Below the pieces are notes generated by a model. That model ran no database searches and was not told the origin of the DNA. It saw only the letters and a list, made by a program, of their open reading frames with translations. Of a stretch of 64,000 nucleotides of DNA, positions 10,740 through 22,620 are shown one piece after another. The DNA is taken from contig LUCM01000554.1 in assembly GCA_008360955.1 (NCBI GenBank), positions 22,632 to 86,631 of the forward strand, written 5' to 3'. This DNA comes from Fasciolopsis buskii. Lineage: Eukaryota > Platyhelminthes > Trematoda > Plagiorchiida > Fasciolidae. Positions within the stretch are counted from its first letter, which is position 1. Every line of letters starts with the position of its first letter. The position numbers and the translations under genes are program-made.

Positions 10740-12010
10740 AAACTCATCATGTAGAAACCCCAGGACCCCCAACATTTAGCAGGCCTCGTCGCCTAGCTCC
10801 TGACAAGTTCCGCCTGGCCTAGGCAGAATCCGACCACATGTTGGAACTAGGCATCATTCGACCTTCCGGTGGTCCTTGGGCCTCCCCGCTTCACATTTTC
10901 TCCAAGCCCAATGGCAACTGGCGACCATGTGGGGACTACAGGGCGCTCAACGCGGACACCGTTTCCGATAGGTACCTGATTACTCATATGCAAGAACTCA
11001 TTTTAACGCCCTCCGGTTGCAAGGTCTTCAGCCGAATAGATTTAGTTCGGTTGTGCAAACAAATCCTCGTATGGGAGACAGACATGCCCAAGACGGCGAT
11101 AACCACTCATTTTAAACCTTTTGAGTTCGTGAGGATGCCCTTCCGGCTCAGCAATTCAGCTCGAACCTTCCAGAGGTTTATGCACGAGATCACACGTGGG
11201 CTAGAGAATATTTATATGTACCTGGACGATATCCTAGTAGCTAGCCACTCAGAGGATCAACAATCCACTCCACTGCGTGCTCTGTTCGACCGCCTCGACA
11301 GACATGGCGCAGTGATTAACGCTTCAAAATGTGAGCTTGGAAAACCCAAAGTCACATTCCTAATGTATATCGTTTCATCCTCGGATATAGCTCCCTTGCC
11401 AGATAAGGTCACCGCTATTCAGGACTACCAAGAGGCTCATTTTTATCGGCAGTTACGGCAATTTGTTGGTCTAGTTAATTTCTACCGGCGTTTCATTCTC
11501 AATTGCGCAGAGGCAATTACCCCCTTTACAGATCTGTTACGGGGATTTAGGCGCAAGTTCTCATTCCCCGAGGCGGCGAAACAAGCTTTCATTGCCGTTA
11601 AGGATGCTACCACCAAAATAGCGCTACTCGCACATTCTGACCCGAGAGCACCCATATCCCTGATAACCGACGCCTCAGACACTGCAGTCAGAGCTGTACT
11701 TCAGCGGTACATCGAAGGTTCTTGGAAGCCTTTGGCATTCTTTTCCAAGCGGCTGCAGCCGGCAGAGTCTAGATAGAGCACGTTTGGCAGGGAGTTTCCC
11801 GCCGTTTACTCAGCTGTCCAACACTTCAGGCACGCATTAGAAGGTTGACCATTCAAAGTGTTCACAGATCACGAACCGCTGGTATATGCGCTGCATTCGG
11901 CCTCTGACCGGTACTCGCCACGCAAGATTCGCCACTTAGACTTTGTTTCACAGTTCACTGTGGACATACGACGTCTCTGGGGCAGGTAGCTCCGCCGCAG
12001 ATGCACTTTC
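10740..12010 (+). pseudogene. gypsy reverse transcriptase-RNase H
   Basis: Similarity starts near 10755 (GPPTFSRPRRLAPDK), is broken by a stop at about 10818, then runs open from 10838 to 11776. Motifs: LGIIRPS, WRPCGDYRALN, VFSRIDLVR (first catalytic Asp), FEFVRMPFRLSNSARTFQRFM, and YLDDILVAS with the catalytic YLDD at 11219-11230. The thumb and connection (QFVGLVNFYRRFI) follow, then RNase H with ITDASD near 11660. A stop after residue 312 interrupts RNase H, whose remainder (FTDHEPLVYALHSASDRYSPR) continues to about 12010 with a further stop and a frame shift. The longest retroelement frame in the window; catalytic residues are mostly kept, so loss of function came from later nonsense mutations. 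Confidence 0.9.
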
Positions 12011-12049
12011 TCGTATTCGCCAGCTTCGTTTGTCTCCAACACCGAACAT

Positions 12050-13190
12050 CGACCTCGACGCGATGGCACAGGCCCAAGCGACGGATCCCGATATCGACGA
12101 AATTCGACCAGACAGCTCATTAACCTTGGCGGTCATACCTATCACAGCATCGCAGAGCGCAATTCTTTGCGACGCCTCGCAAGGTCGTCCAAGGCCGGTG
12201 GTTACAGTAGCTCACCGTTATACCACAATTCCGGCGTTACACAACCTCTCCCACCCGGATGTGGCTGCTTCGGTGAGGTTAGTGACCGAGCGTTTTGCGT
12301 AGTTCACCGGTAAGTGTGACGCGCGCCTGCCTCCGTGCGAGAGAGCGAAAATCTGTCGATATATCAAAGTTCCGTCGGCCACTCCCCCGGACCCTAGACA
12401 AGTTTTCACCACGTACACTTTGACCTTGTGGAACCTCTCTCGCTGTCTTACGGCTACGTCTACGTATCCATCTGTGCAGACCGCTTTACTCGCTGGCCAC
12501 AGGCAATACCAATTCTTTGCCCTACGTCATGAGAGGCCGCAGGTAAGCATATTTGGTCGCCCCGCTGTAGTGACCACCAACCGTGGCTCACATTTCGATG
12601 GAGCGTTTTCAAATGATTAAAACACTTGGGTAAATGCATATTAAAACAACCGCCTTCCATCCAACAGCTAACGGTCTGGTGGAATGATTCCACCGGCAGT
12701 TAAAAGCTGACCTGCTGTCGGGGCCAACCCGCTTCGGAGCGAAATACTACCGTTAGCTCTCTGAAGCCCTCGTAGTTCTGTTAAAGATGAAATGCGCACC
12801 AAACCAAAAGAGCTTATGTTTGGCTGCACGCTTCGTCTCTCCGGGGAGCTGACGTTCCCATCAAGGCCCAGGCAGTTCAACTTCGTTGACTGTGTAAAGC
12901 CTGTCGCACGGCAAATGCAAAAGCTTTATGCCAATCTACCGCGGGACGAAAGACCTTCGGGAAGCATTCGAACCGCACTGAGTACTTCAACCCAAGTTTT
13001 CGTGCGTATCGATGTTATCGGACGACCGCTGAAAACATGGTATCGCCGTGCGTCTTGCGTGGTAAGAAGCGGTCCTAGAACGTTCATTTTGGACGTTACC
13101 GGCTAACACGAGACGGTGTCTATCGATCGCATCACACCTGCCACCAAGGAATGCTGGTCCAACGACAGACCCCTTTCATCTGATGAGTTT
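12050..13190 (+). pseudogene. gypsy integrase, catalytic Asp replaced
   Basis: An H-x3-H-type zinc region (LHNLSHPDVAASVRLVTERF, 12237-12300) ends in a stop. A Cys pair region lies near 12320-12350. The core follows in broken frames: SICADRFTRWPQAIPI and then VTTNRGSHFDGAF, where the family has a catalytic Asp in DRGSQF. Here the codon is AAC (Asn) at 12579-12581. Further pieces lie to 13110 (KELMFGCTLRLSGE; VFVRIDVIGRPLKTWYRR; TFILDVTG), the last being a decayed GPF/Y-type C-terminal domain. Several stops and shifts; not functional. Confidence 0.82.
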
Positions 13191-14002
13191 CGCCAACCTG
13201 CTCGAACTCAGCCGTTACCAGGGCCGCCCGTTGAGACTGCTAGTGGGGCTGAAGCAATAGTACCACCGAAAGTACCGGATACGCGAAGCAGCCGTAGCGA
13301 CTGCAAGGTAAGGCAACCCGTTTATTTATCTGATTTTGTTACTATTTTCAAATCAGATGACCAAATACACTCGCGTCGTAATTGCATACCTGTATCTAAC
13401 AGGATGACACGCTTGTCGCGATAATTTACGCTTTGATGGACATATCGCCATTATGCTACACCGACAAGAGTAGCGCCGACCGCTGTTAGGTGCCTGCCAC
13501 CAAGTCGAACATCCACCGGTGCTCACGAGCACCGCTTCCACCAATTTGTCTTTGTCTTACTCTTTCTCAGAAGAATCGCAGGGTCGAAGCGACTCCACGG
13601 ACCGCGGCACGACACTCATCGGTCACATGGTCGGCATCATGCACGCACTAGCAGGGGAACAGAACCCGAGTTCCGACACGTCTTCAAGTCTGACTGGCAA
13701 AGATTCTGGACGAGAGTGAGGCCCGTGTGTGTGGGATGCCTCCAGATCCACTGTTTTGACCGGCGCACATCGGGTGGTCAGCTCGGCTGCAGTGCTGTTC
13801 GGGCGCAGCTGGGCCGGGCGATAACACCTGCATTCACCTCCTAATGGCGTTCTTCAGGTTGGGTGTCCGGAGTATGATCAGCTTCCAACAACTAACACGA
13901 CGCCAAAGAAAGAATGACAAATTTCCCGACTGCCGATTGACGCCAAGGTCCAAGACATTCGCCAGTTTCATGCTTATTCCGTGTGGTCCCGATCGAAGCC
14001 TT
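13191..14002. other. Gypsy 3' region between integrase and polypurine tract
   Basis: About 0.8 kb without retroelement motifs. Short open frames (for example 13519-13719) show no recognised domain, and nothing resembles an envelope gene. It may be a 3' non-coding tail or a later insertion. Confidence 0.4.
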
Positions 14003-14011
14003 AGAAGGAGG
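14003..14011 (+). other. Polypurine tract of gypsy element
   Basis: AGAAGGAGG lies four bases before the TGTAGC that begins the 3' LTR. This is where LTR elements prime plus-strand synthesis and it fixes the LTR start. Confidence 0.65.
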
Positions 14012-14015
14012 CCCC

Positions 14016-14298
14016 TGTAGCGGAACTTGGATTTGTTCCTCCAGATAGCTTGTTTAACCGAACGTTGACCGCAAGCGTGGTCACCATTTGTGCGTTGCTC
14101 ACGCAAGCCCGCTCGCACGCTCATGTCAATATATACTCAACCTGCTACCGCTTCTGACTGTCTTCTCCTTGTGCCGGTCAAGTGTCAGGGCTGCCAGTAT
14201 TGCAATCGTACGGAGCCGAGTAAGAGTGACGCACAAGTGGTCACAAGGGTTAAGGGCAAACGTAATGCGAGATTCGCGTTAGGACAGTCGGTTCTGCA
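14016..14298 (+). repeat. 3' LTR of gypsy element
   Basis: Starts TGTAGCGGAAC right after the polypurine tract and matches the 5' LTR and the fragment at 6694. Similarity to the 5' LTR ends at GGTTCT (14298). The substitutions in the core are few, pointing to a fairly recent insertion relative to the other elements here. Confidence 0.82.
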
Positions 14299-15175
14299 GG
14301 CTGCCCTAGGGAAACATTTAGGCACACCACAGCATTAAGTGGGGCTTAAAAGTTCGAGTATTCATGAAAAATTGGGTTGAGTTGAAGAGTCGGCCTTTGA
14401 CGCACGTTTTCTCAACGGGGTCAAACTTGCTCGGTGTTTCTCCTGTAAAGTGAGTCACATCGAAGATTTCGGCTAGGTTGGACGGCGCTACGATGTAAAA
14501 AGATTTTCTTGGGAGCTACCTTTCATCTGTATGTTGAAATTGATGCAGGATTGTTAAGTCTGCAAAGGCAAGTAAGATATGTACGCATGTCATGGCTTTA
14601 CACAAGGTGAACGGCGCATTTCGTTTACACCTACCACTTGCATTCCAGATACACCTGAAGAACCAACGACCGCGCTGAACGCCAGGTAACTCTAAGTCGG
14701 ACGGAAACCGGCATAAGTCCAAGAAACAAGGAAAGCCGGAGAGACCGGATTGGCCTGAAAGTAGCCCCGGCCCCTCTAAAAGCCACTACTGTTTGATTAT
14801 CAGCACCGATAGCCAAGATGAGTTATGTCATTGATTACTTCATTGCATGAATCAATTTGTTGGTGCGTGATTTTTCTCTAACAGTCGCGACAACGTAGTG
14901 AGTTTAAGTTTTTCCGGAGGAGGGTTAGATCTCGTTAATCAGTAGTCCGCTCGCCTATTTGACCGTAGCCCTGGAGATGTAAGAAATCTGTTTCGATATG
15001 CTTTCACATGGTTAGTTACACATTTACATGAGGGTATTGATGAGTGCGTGCAATTTCCCGCTTGTATGTCAACGCATGCATGGCCTAGCCAATGATAGAG
15101 CTAAGTATGCATATGCGCACACGTTTACAGATATCATTAGCCATATGCGCCTACCCACAGATAAGTGGGGTTAGA
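14299..15175. other. No gene seen
   Basis: Unique-looking sequence between the gypsy 3' LTR and CR1 copy A. Small open frames only (for example 14516-14722 minus). Confidence 0.4.
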
Positions 15176-15222
15176 TCTTCAACAAAACGGGAGACTTCCG
15201 GCTTTTAGTACAAGTCAATCGC

Positions 15223-16740
15223 TTGCAACAAGAATTTCTTATGGAGTCCGAACTAAGGTTAAAAACGCAGGAAATGCTAGCTCTTGGGTCGCCTAACCCA
15301 GTTCGGAAGACTTCCCACATTCTTGAAACACGCTCGCAGCCCAAATCCTCAACTATCCCGAACTTCATCATATTTAATAGCTTAAGAATCGAGTCCCCTG
15401 TAGAAATCGCAGAAGCACTCAATACATAATTCTATTCTACTCTCATTATTGACAATCGGACACACTCTGAAACCCACCCCGTGTTTACTTCGGTTAGATT
15501 ATCCTCCATCTCCTTCGACGTTGCTGGCATCATCAATGTGATGAAATATGCCAGGCCATCCCACAGGCCTGGCCATAATGGCATCCCACCAGTCCTATTT
15601 CGCACCGCTGGTCCAGATCGTCCACTGCTCCTTCTAAATCTGTTCTCGTTGCCCATGTCCGGCGCCACTTTTCCGTCACAATTGAAAACATCTATTATTG
15701 TTCCACATCACAAAAAGGGTTCCATGCATGAACCTGAAAACCTTCGCCCCATTAACCACATTCCAGTTCTATCCAGGCTTATGGAAAAGATTGTTAAAGA
15801 ACAACTGGTTAACTTCCATACTACTCACAACCTTATAAACCCCTCCAAACACGGCCTCCTCAGTGGCGGATCCTGCCTTACCTGCCAGTTTGACCTCTTA
15901 AATTTGGTTACCCAAAGTGCTGATTCCCACCGGTCGATGCTCATAATCTTTTTAGACATGTCAATAACGTTTGATCGCGTGTCCCATTCACGACTTCTGG
16001 ACTTATGGAATAAGAAATCCCCTCCCATCTTGGCTATCATACTACCTTTCTGGTCGCTTTCAGGTAGTCAATATTAAGGGTTGTTTTCCCAGCCTTCTGC
16101 TATTACCGGTGGGGTCATTCAGGGGAGCGTCCTAAGCTCTCTCACTTTCCTGCTATACATTATTGACATCTTTAACGTTATTCGTCATGGCACACCATCC
16201 CTGTTTGCCGATGACATTAAAATAGTCCACTCTTTTGAGGCTGCTCCATTTAGCTTCACTCTTGCACTTATCAATGAAGACCTAGAGTCTCTTGATAACT
16301 GGTGTTCCAAGTGGCTTATGAAGTTCTCTGCTGGCAAAAGTTCCCTGATAACATAAATACCATGTTCCTCCGGGCGCCCTCTCTATAAACGGCATGCCAA
16401 TCCTTGTATCACATACAGTTAAGGACTTGGGGTTACAATACTCCTGCTCTTCCAAATTCCACGAGCAGGCTCACCATCAGACCGCCATAGCTAAGAAAAC
16501 CGCCACAATGATCTTAAGGGCATTCCGCACTGAAGACTGCAGAATTATCACCCTCAAGTTCCATCCTAAACCCCACCTCGAGTACAACCCGATTATCTTT
16601 ACGCGTATGCATAAAGTCGATCGAATTGCAGTCGAGAATGTCCAGCATGCATTCACTAGAAATCTCCTAGGTGCTTCATCTAGCCTAAACTACAGGGCCA
16701 GATGCGAGCTGCTTGGACTTTAACCACTGTGGTTTCGTCG
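15223..16740 (+). pseudogene. CR1 ORF2 reverse transcriptase fragment (copy A)
   Basis: 15223-15429: QQEFLMESELRLKTQE to EIAEALNT (linker before RT). 15481-16077: GHNGIPPVLFRTAG, IIVPHHKKGS, ENLRPINHIPVLSRLMEKIV, LSGGSCLTCQFD and ..DMSITFDRVSHSRLL (first catalytic Asp region). After a stop at 16078, 16081-16356 gives QPSAITGGVIQGSVLSSL and FADDIKIV with the catalytic FADD at 16204-16215. 16394-16723 holds the thumb/C-terminal part (VKDLGLQYSCS, KPHLEYNPIIF, RIAVENVQHAFTRNLLG). Catalytic motifs are intact but the frame is cut several times. Confidence 0.88.
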
Positions 16741-18521
16741 AGTTAGATTAAACCATGCATTTCTCTCTAATCTTTGCCATAATAATATCCACTGTACTAC
16801 AAACGTCACACGCGACGCTGGTAGTCCCCCTTATCCACTTCGTAGTAGATACTACTCGTTAGGTATACCCCGGACTGGACTATCGATTAGGGCAAATTCC
16901 TCACAGTTGCGTACTCTAAACAGCGGAACAAACTCCCTAGTTCCCTGTGGTCGTGCCCGAATTTAGCCCAGTTCAAAGCCCAGCTGGCAAAGTTACTGGA
17001 TATCCAGTTCCGAATTAACCTGACGCAAGCTAACATTGGACTAGACGAGGCTTATGAAAATGGGATAGAATTTTAGTTCGTGACCGAATCTTTGCTGAGG
17101 TCACCATCAGGGATTCGGCTTCACCTCTAACTTCCTCACTTCATCACACGTCCCCACTAATGCACTTTTTGACTTCCCTTGAAGTGATGTACCCTCTTCA
17201 GCAATGTCTTGAGCAACTAACTCTCGAAATTCTCCCAATGTGGACGGACAAAAATGTCAACGCACTTGATGTTGGATCCATGCTGTCGTCACATCCTGTG
17301 CTTTTAAACACCAGCCTGTGTACTCCTCGCTCTTCTTGCCATCTTATCATCTTTACTGGCTGGGCAGAGCTGAATAGGTCGTTCTTGGTAGCCTCTAACC
17401 TTCAACTACGCCTGAAACTGCTACCATAGCCCATTCTAGTTACTACATTTTAAGGAATAGATGCACTATGTTACGGGTATTTTGCCGCGATCCAATAATT
17501 ACCATAACCCTAAGCCGGTACCCACGCCAGATTACTTTTCTCTTGCGTTTCAGATTTCGCATCCGCAGCAGAGGCACTGCTAATGCTTTCGTCCTCGTAA
17601 TGGCGATTCCAAATCTCCTACCCTATCATTCCTGTTAGGAACCTGTTAGCTAGAACTGGCGCTCGAAATCTGGCCCAGTCAACGGTAACTACGCGAATTA
17701 TCGCACTGGATATCTCAACTCGCATTTTGCAATCGGGCAAAACTGCGATTGCTGCTGTTTTCGGAACGGCTTGCGAACCTCATTATCCAGCCGTACTGCT
17801 GACTAAGATCAAAATATGCGACAACGCAAATAGCGGCATAGAGGAAATTCTTGGCCATTGTATTTAAGGAGTCTTCATACACATAATTTCTCTTATCTGA
17901 CGCGCCTCTCGGTACAGCTTACCACCATCCGTATGTAGATATTATCACTATCCTTGGAGTTCCGTATCCAAAGCTTCACAAATTTCCTCCAGATACTTTG
18001 AGGCAATCTTTTTCCGCCCTCAGCATTTTTTCGGACATTGTTGTCAACTACGTGTCTCATCCAATTTGCCTGACGTTCCGCCTGGTTTTCACCACTTCCA
18101 TCCAATTACCGCATTATCACTGCTTGCCGTCTGTTCAGCTTAACGTTTCCGTCCATTACGCAACGCTCCCGACGATTAGTGTCTCTAGCCTTATATCGAT
18201 ATCCACCTTTGGGCTTCGTCCATGTTGTGCGCCAGCAATGAGCACATTTAGTGCACTCAGACACGAAATTGCTCGTAGTCCGCTGCTTGCAAACAGTCCC
18301 ATGAAACTATTTCTCGGTCTTAAAAATTGAGTTTTCCACTTTTTGCTTTTCAGTAGCATACATGTACTTCCCCTATTGCTCTGCAGTATCTCATTTCACC
18401 TTCCAGTTAGCTTCTGCAACAACTCAATATTGCTCCCACCCCCTTATCCCATTCGACTTCTATCATCTACATTTCCTGTGCATCATCCTTGTAAAAGTTT
18501 GATCTTGCCTTGCGCATGCCT

Positions 18522-18553
18522 CTCGCAAATCGAGGAGTATACAGTATTATTAT
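18522..18553 (+). other. CR1 3'-terminal hairpin and (ATT)n tail (copy A)
   Basis: CTCGCAAATCGAG can fold as a 4-bp stem with a 5-nt loop and is followed within about 12 bp by ATTATTATA. The same hairpin and tail occur at the 3' end of copy C (48519-48566), and a decayed version in copy B (45387-45430). Confidence 0.6.
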
Positions 18554-18555
18554 AT

Positions 18556-18899
18556 GCACGTGCAGGTGTGAATGGGTGCACACATAATCCCTTCTGTACG
18601 TTGACGCCTACATTTTCGCCAGTGTTGGGAACTAACGTATCCATTCGCGTATGCCCAAAGTTACACCTGTCCTATTTTACCTTGTAGGCATCTGAAAATA
18701 AAAAAATGAGTGATCATTCCGCTTACTTGTATACCCATGTAAGCAGGCCTACAATTACCCACACATTGCCATATATACAGTGACTAGAAAACATAAGGAA
18801 GAAAAAATTTAATGCATTAACCTAAGTATATGGATACATTACCAACTATAAAAATGCACATTTATGGGATTGTTACGCTAGCACAAAAATAGAAGAAAC
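18556..18899. other. No gene seen
   Basis: Spacer between the 3' end of CR1 copy A and the 3' side of a minus-strand LINE. AT-rich towards 18780-18880. Confidence 0.4.
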
Positions 18900-21000
18900 A
18901 AAATGCTCATTATCAGCACGACAGACAGCAAATTTTACGGCTTTCCAGTTCCGGCTCTAGCTAGATTACAGGGGTATAAAGCAAAATGCCCAGTCGTCCA
19001 GGTTCTTGCGCCAAGATCACTTTGGATCAGACGAGGCTTCGGCAAGAGAAGAATGGAGACCATATTCAGTTCTTATGCTGAAGGCGCGAATCTTGTATTT
19101 GACTCCGACCCCATTTCCACCAATTTCAGTGAAGAAAATCAATGAGATGCTTTTCTCTCGGCTGCCTTCTCAGTCCTGCAATTCACACACTGTCCTCTGG
19201 AAACACAGGTAGCCATAAGTTGTTTATTTTCACTTTGAATTCGCGCACTGACTCCACTCCGATCACTTCTGCCGGTAGCTTGTTCCAACAATTCACCACT
19301 CATATGGCAAACGATTTGTTTCTCAGCTTGGAACAGGAAGCCCCTGTGACCCTGTATTTTGGCTAGGGTCTTGGCGATCTTGAAGCACTGTAGTTCGTCA
19401 ACTCTATCCCTAGGTCTTTCTATGGAGTAAAAGCCAATCGCCGACAGCATCTGTTCATATCTGTTCATATCAAAAGTCCAAACCAATGTATAAAATACGC
19501 TGAACCTGCTCCCGCGTTTTTTATCTCCCACCAAATACGGTCTTCATGCCTGAACAAGGTATGCAACGTTCGGCCGGACAAGTGCCCTGAATACCAACAG
19601 AAGAAATTTCAGCCTCTTAAATCCTACAGACCTCTTTTGTTGGCGTAAGGCACGCCATGCCTTTGAGACCGCTTTCTGTCACTGCTGGCTAGGTTTGACG
19701 TCCTCACGGTCTACTACTAAGAAGTCTGTTGTTTGCTGCGGTTGTTCCAGTGCAACCTGATGGACAGCGCGACCCACGCGGCGAGATGAATTTGCTTCTC
19801 CTTCCATGGATCGCTAGCATTTTTTCATGTTCGACGGAAGATCATAACTTCCCGATCACTGGTGAACTTAATCCAGATCCCTCTGGATAGCCTCACTGTT
19901 TGCTGCCTCTAACAGGCCTTGGCAAACATGAGACATGGACTTTTCTACCTACGGGTTATGTCGCTGCCATACTTTAGGAAGAGCTACGGCCCTAACGAAG
20001 ACACTTAAGGCACCCGGCCGTATGGCACTCCTTTGTCCGATAGACACCACTTGACGCTCACCCCGAAAGAACTACTCTTTAGACTTTGTGCTCTCCGGTC
20101 GTTCACCTTAGCTTTACCCCCCGAAAGCCTTCACTTTCTGGTCAAGGGGTCTGTAGTTCACGGATTCAAAAGCCTTTTGAAAATCCAGGTAGCAGGATTC
20201 TACTCTTTCGCCCCTGTCAATCCTACCTGTTACCTCTTCCAGGAGGCTTATCAAGTTGGTCAGACAGGAAAGTTTGTGCCAAAAATCATGATGCTCTGCC
20301 ATCATTAAATTACCGGCCTCCACATGGTTCAATATTCTGTCGCGAAGGTCCCTTTCAAGAGTTGTGAGCACAATGGATGTCAGACTGACCGGTCCGTAGC
20401 TTCCACGGTTTTCTCTGGCTCCATCTTTATGCACCGGTATGCCTGTCTGAGTCAACCAGTCTACAGGAAGCCGCTCTTTGTCCAGCAATGCATTGAAGAG
20501 CTGGGTGGAATGCCTCACAAGGACTTCCGACAGGGACTTCATTATCGCTGGGTAGACCCCATCAAGCTTTGCCGCTTTTGGATTGTCCATTTGTTTCATT
20601 TTGTCTCTTATTTTTTTCTCCACGGTCGTTCCATCCGATGTCTCTGCTATGAGTGTAGGCCACCCCTGCGTCCCTTGATCCTTACTGTGTTCTGACTGGA
20701 AAAGTTCCCACAAGCGGTCGGCGTTTTCTCCTGAGTGCCGGTTGATCTATTTTCGTGCTAGTTTTTCATTCCACCCACGTCTTTCCGCGAAGCTGCCTTA
20801 GGCTTCGGGTAATTGTAGCAGGCTTTTGGGGTTGTTCGGAGCGGCCCGAGCAACCTGCTCCTCATGGGCTGTTTGGCACTGTCGTTGCATGCGTGATACC
20901 CTCTTTCTTTCCGTCATATACTTGAGTTAATCCCGATAGCTAAGTGTGTTTTTAGGACTCATGAAATTCTTCTTTTCCCCATTCCTGGCTCCGTGCTCTT
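18900..21000 (-). mobile_element. CR1/L2-like LINE fragment, RT and C-terminal region (decayed)
   Basis: Minus strand. Near 20990-20720 lies a linker (ERKRVSRMQRQCQTAHEEQ; WNEKLARK). 20713-20114 is RT: GVYPAIMKSLSE, WLTQTGIPVHKDG, YGPVSLTSIVLTTLERDL, LSCLTNLISLLEEVTGRIDRGERV and YLDFQKAFESV (first catalytic Asp region intact). The next catalytic block, which should be FADD, reads FAKA near 19920, so the second Asp pair is lost. The C-terminal block (ERLSAIGFYSIERPRDRVDELQ-like, 19440-19380) matches the LINE pattern ..LGLYSLExRRxRGDL. The family differs from CR1 copies A-C. Left end and any endonuclease beyond 21000 are uncertain. Confidence 0.78.
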
Positions 21001-22620
21001 CCTCCTCGAAATGGCGGTCGCCCCACTCAATTTATTCTGTGGAATGGTGCGACTAACTATGTCATGGTTGACAGGTTGCTCTTAACTGCCTCCCACTGAA
21101 GATCCATGAACTTGCGACCTATATCTTCTTCCCCCGAGTCCGGAGACCCCAGTCTAGAAGGCTACTTTTATCTATTCCTGAGAAATTCCTGCTATATTTG
21201 CCGGGAGCTACCAGAGTCAGCCGCATGCAAATCACGGCTTGGTCGCTCCTACCTATTGGGCCTCCCAACCAAAGGGTCTATTTCTTTCGGTGTTCTCGCC
21301 AGCACTGGGCCAAGGAATGAGGGTAGTTGGCCCAATCTCCATCGCTTGGGTACCTCCCGAACCGTTTTATTTAGGTGCTCGAACGGCAGGGGTTGATCCC
21401 AAAGGTGCCCTCCGTGGCTGTCTCGTAAATTCGGTCAGCCTCAGGGGCGACGATATCTTACAGTATGGAAATTTTGACCACATACCCTGCATTCCCACTA
21501 AAAATATAAGCAGGTCTCCGCCCTCTGGGCTTTGGTACATACATACAGCTGAGATACTGAAGAAGCCAGTTGCGATATTAACCTCCAGATGCCGAATGTT
21601 TTGAATAATTAGTTTGTCGCCCTCCTGCGCATCCTATTTTTCAGTTACAAGGATCAGAGTCCGGCCTCCAGTTCTTCCATCTCGTCTATCGGTTCAAAAG
21701 AACGAATTATCTCTTGCCAATAGTTCATTTCCTCCACGCCCAGGTCTCAGGTACAATGACCACATCTACATCTCAGGTATTTCCACCGTTTGAAACAGAT
21801 TTACTATGTGGTTCCTTACTGCTATTTTCCTCTGCTTCCCTCATTTCAAGAGGAGCTCTGAGAAGCCATGGGCGACGGTACTTTAACATATCAGTTAATT
21901 ATGCAATAATCCTCGACGTTTCACGGACGTGCTCATTTTGGTTAATATCTAGCACCAGCAAATAATACTGCATAAATTGCTGTGCCGAAATGTTCTGTAA
22001 TCTGGATCGCAGTTTGTCACTCATAGGAGGAACTGGACTGGGGATCCTTTTGTGCTTATGCAGAACCCCAATGTGAATGTACATACACAAAGATCTAGTT
22101 GCACACCAGGTGCCATCAAAATGATGGCGGGAAATGAATAACGCAAAAGAAGAACAACAGCTCTAATGTATACTGCATCTTGTAGATGAGTACTCAATGC
22201 GCCTGCACTATTACTCCGCTCCGTTGATCAAAATACGGGAACCTTTCCAGATGACTTTTAAAATTTTCTGCCCCATGTGCAAATTGTCGATAGTGTGAAT
22301 ATCTCCTTGCAAATACTCCGCGAAAAAGGCCGCCAAAACAAAGTTAATCCACTCCAGGTGCCATGTAGACATTATTCAGTGATCGGCGTACAATCCACAA
22401 AGCAAGCATCATTACTATTCAGCAAGGCAGGACATAATGAACGCACGTTTTTCCAAAAATTACATATTTCTGTAAAAATTAAACGTGCAAGGGGTACGGG
22501 GAGTGGACATTTACAGAGGATAAAAGCTGAGAGTCCCACAGAATCCTACACAGGTAACATAATCCAATAGTAATTGCCTGCCTGTAATCACGTCACGGTA
22601 TACGATTAAGACACAGTTCC
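21001..22620. other. No intact gene; possible remnant of LINE endonuclease on minus strand
   Basis: Minus-strand pieces near 21590-21480 (VNIATGFFSISAVCMYQSPEGGDLL) resemble the middle of a LINE APE endonuclease, which would belong to the element at 18900-21000. The support is weak because later motifs are not visible. From 21700 to 22620 nothing is recognised. Confidence 0.35.

Larger units (their letters stand above)
8951..14298 (+). mobile_element. Ty3/gypsy LTR retrotransposon, complete layout but inactivated (CsRn1-like by inference)
   Basis: Layout seen on the plus strand: 5' LTR, gag-like region, protease, RT-RNase H, integrase with a C-terminal GPF/Y-type remnant, a non-coding stretch, a polypurine tract and 3' LTR. 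This gene order (PR-RT-RH-IN) is that of Ty3/gypsy. The nucleocapsid region shows a C-x2-H start followed by two Cys in a shifted frame, reminiscent of the CHCC knuckle of the flatworm CsRn1 group; the assignment is an inference. All coding parts carry stops or frame shifts, and two catalytic motifs are changed (see protease and integrase). I could not identify a convincing primer-binding site or target-site duplication. Confidence 0.88.
15176..18555 (+). mobile_element. CR1-type LINE, copy A (5'-truncated)
   Basis: Begins near TCTTCAACAAAACGGGAGAC, which aligns with the interior of the longer copy C on the other strand, so the endonuclease half is missing. It runs through RT (15430-16730), a C-terminal region and a long 3' section, and ends at a hairpin plus a short (ATT)n tail near 18522-18553. 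CR1 LINEs encode an APE endonuclease and RT in ORF2 and usually end in a short tandem repeat. Confidence 0.85.

Noticed and set aside
13519..13719. Open frame between integrase and 3' LTR considered as an envelope-like gene
   Set aside because: Only 66 codons, with no signal peptide, membrane segment or Cys pattern.
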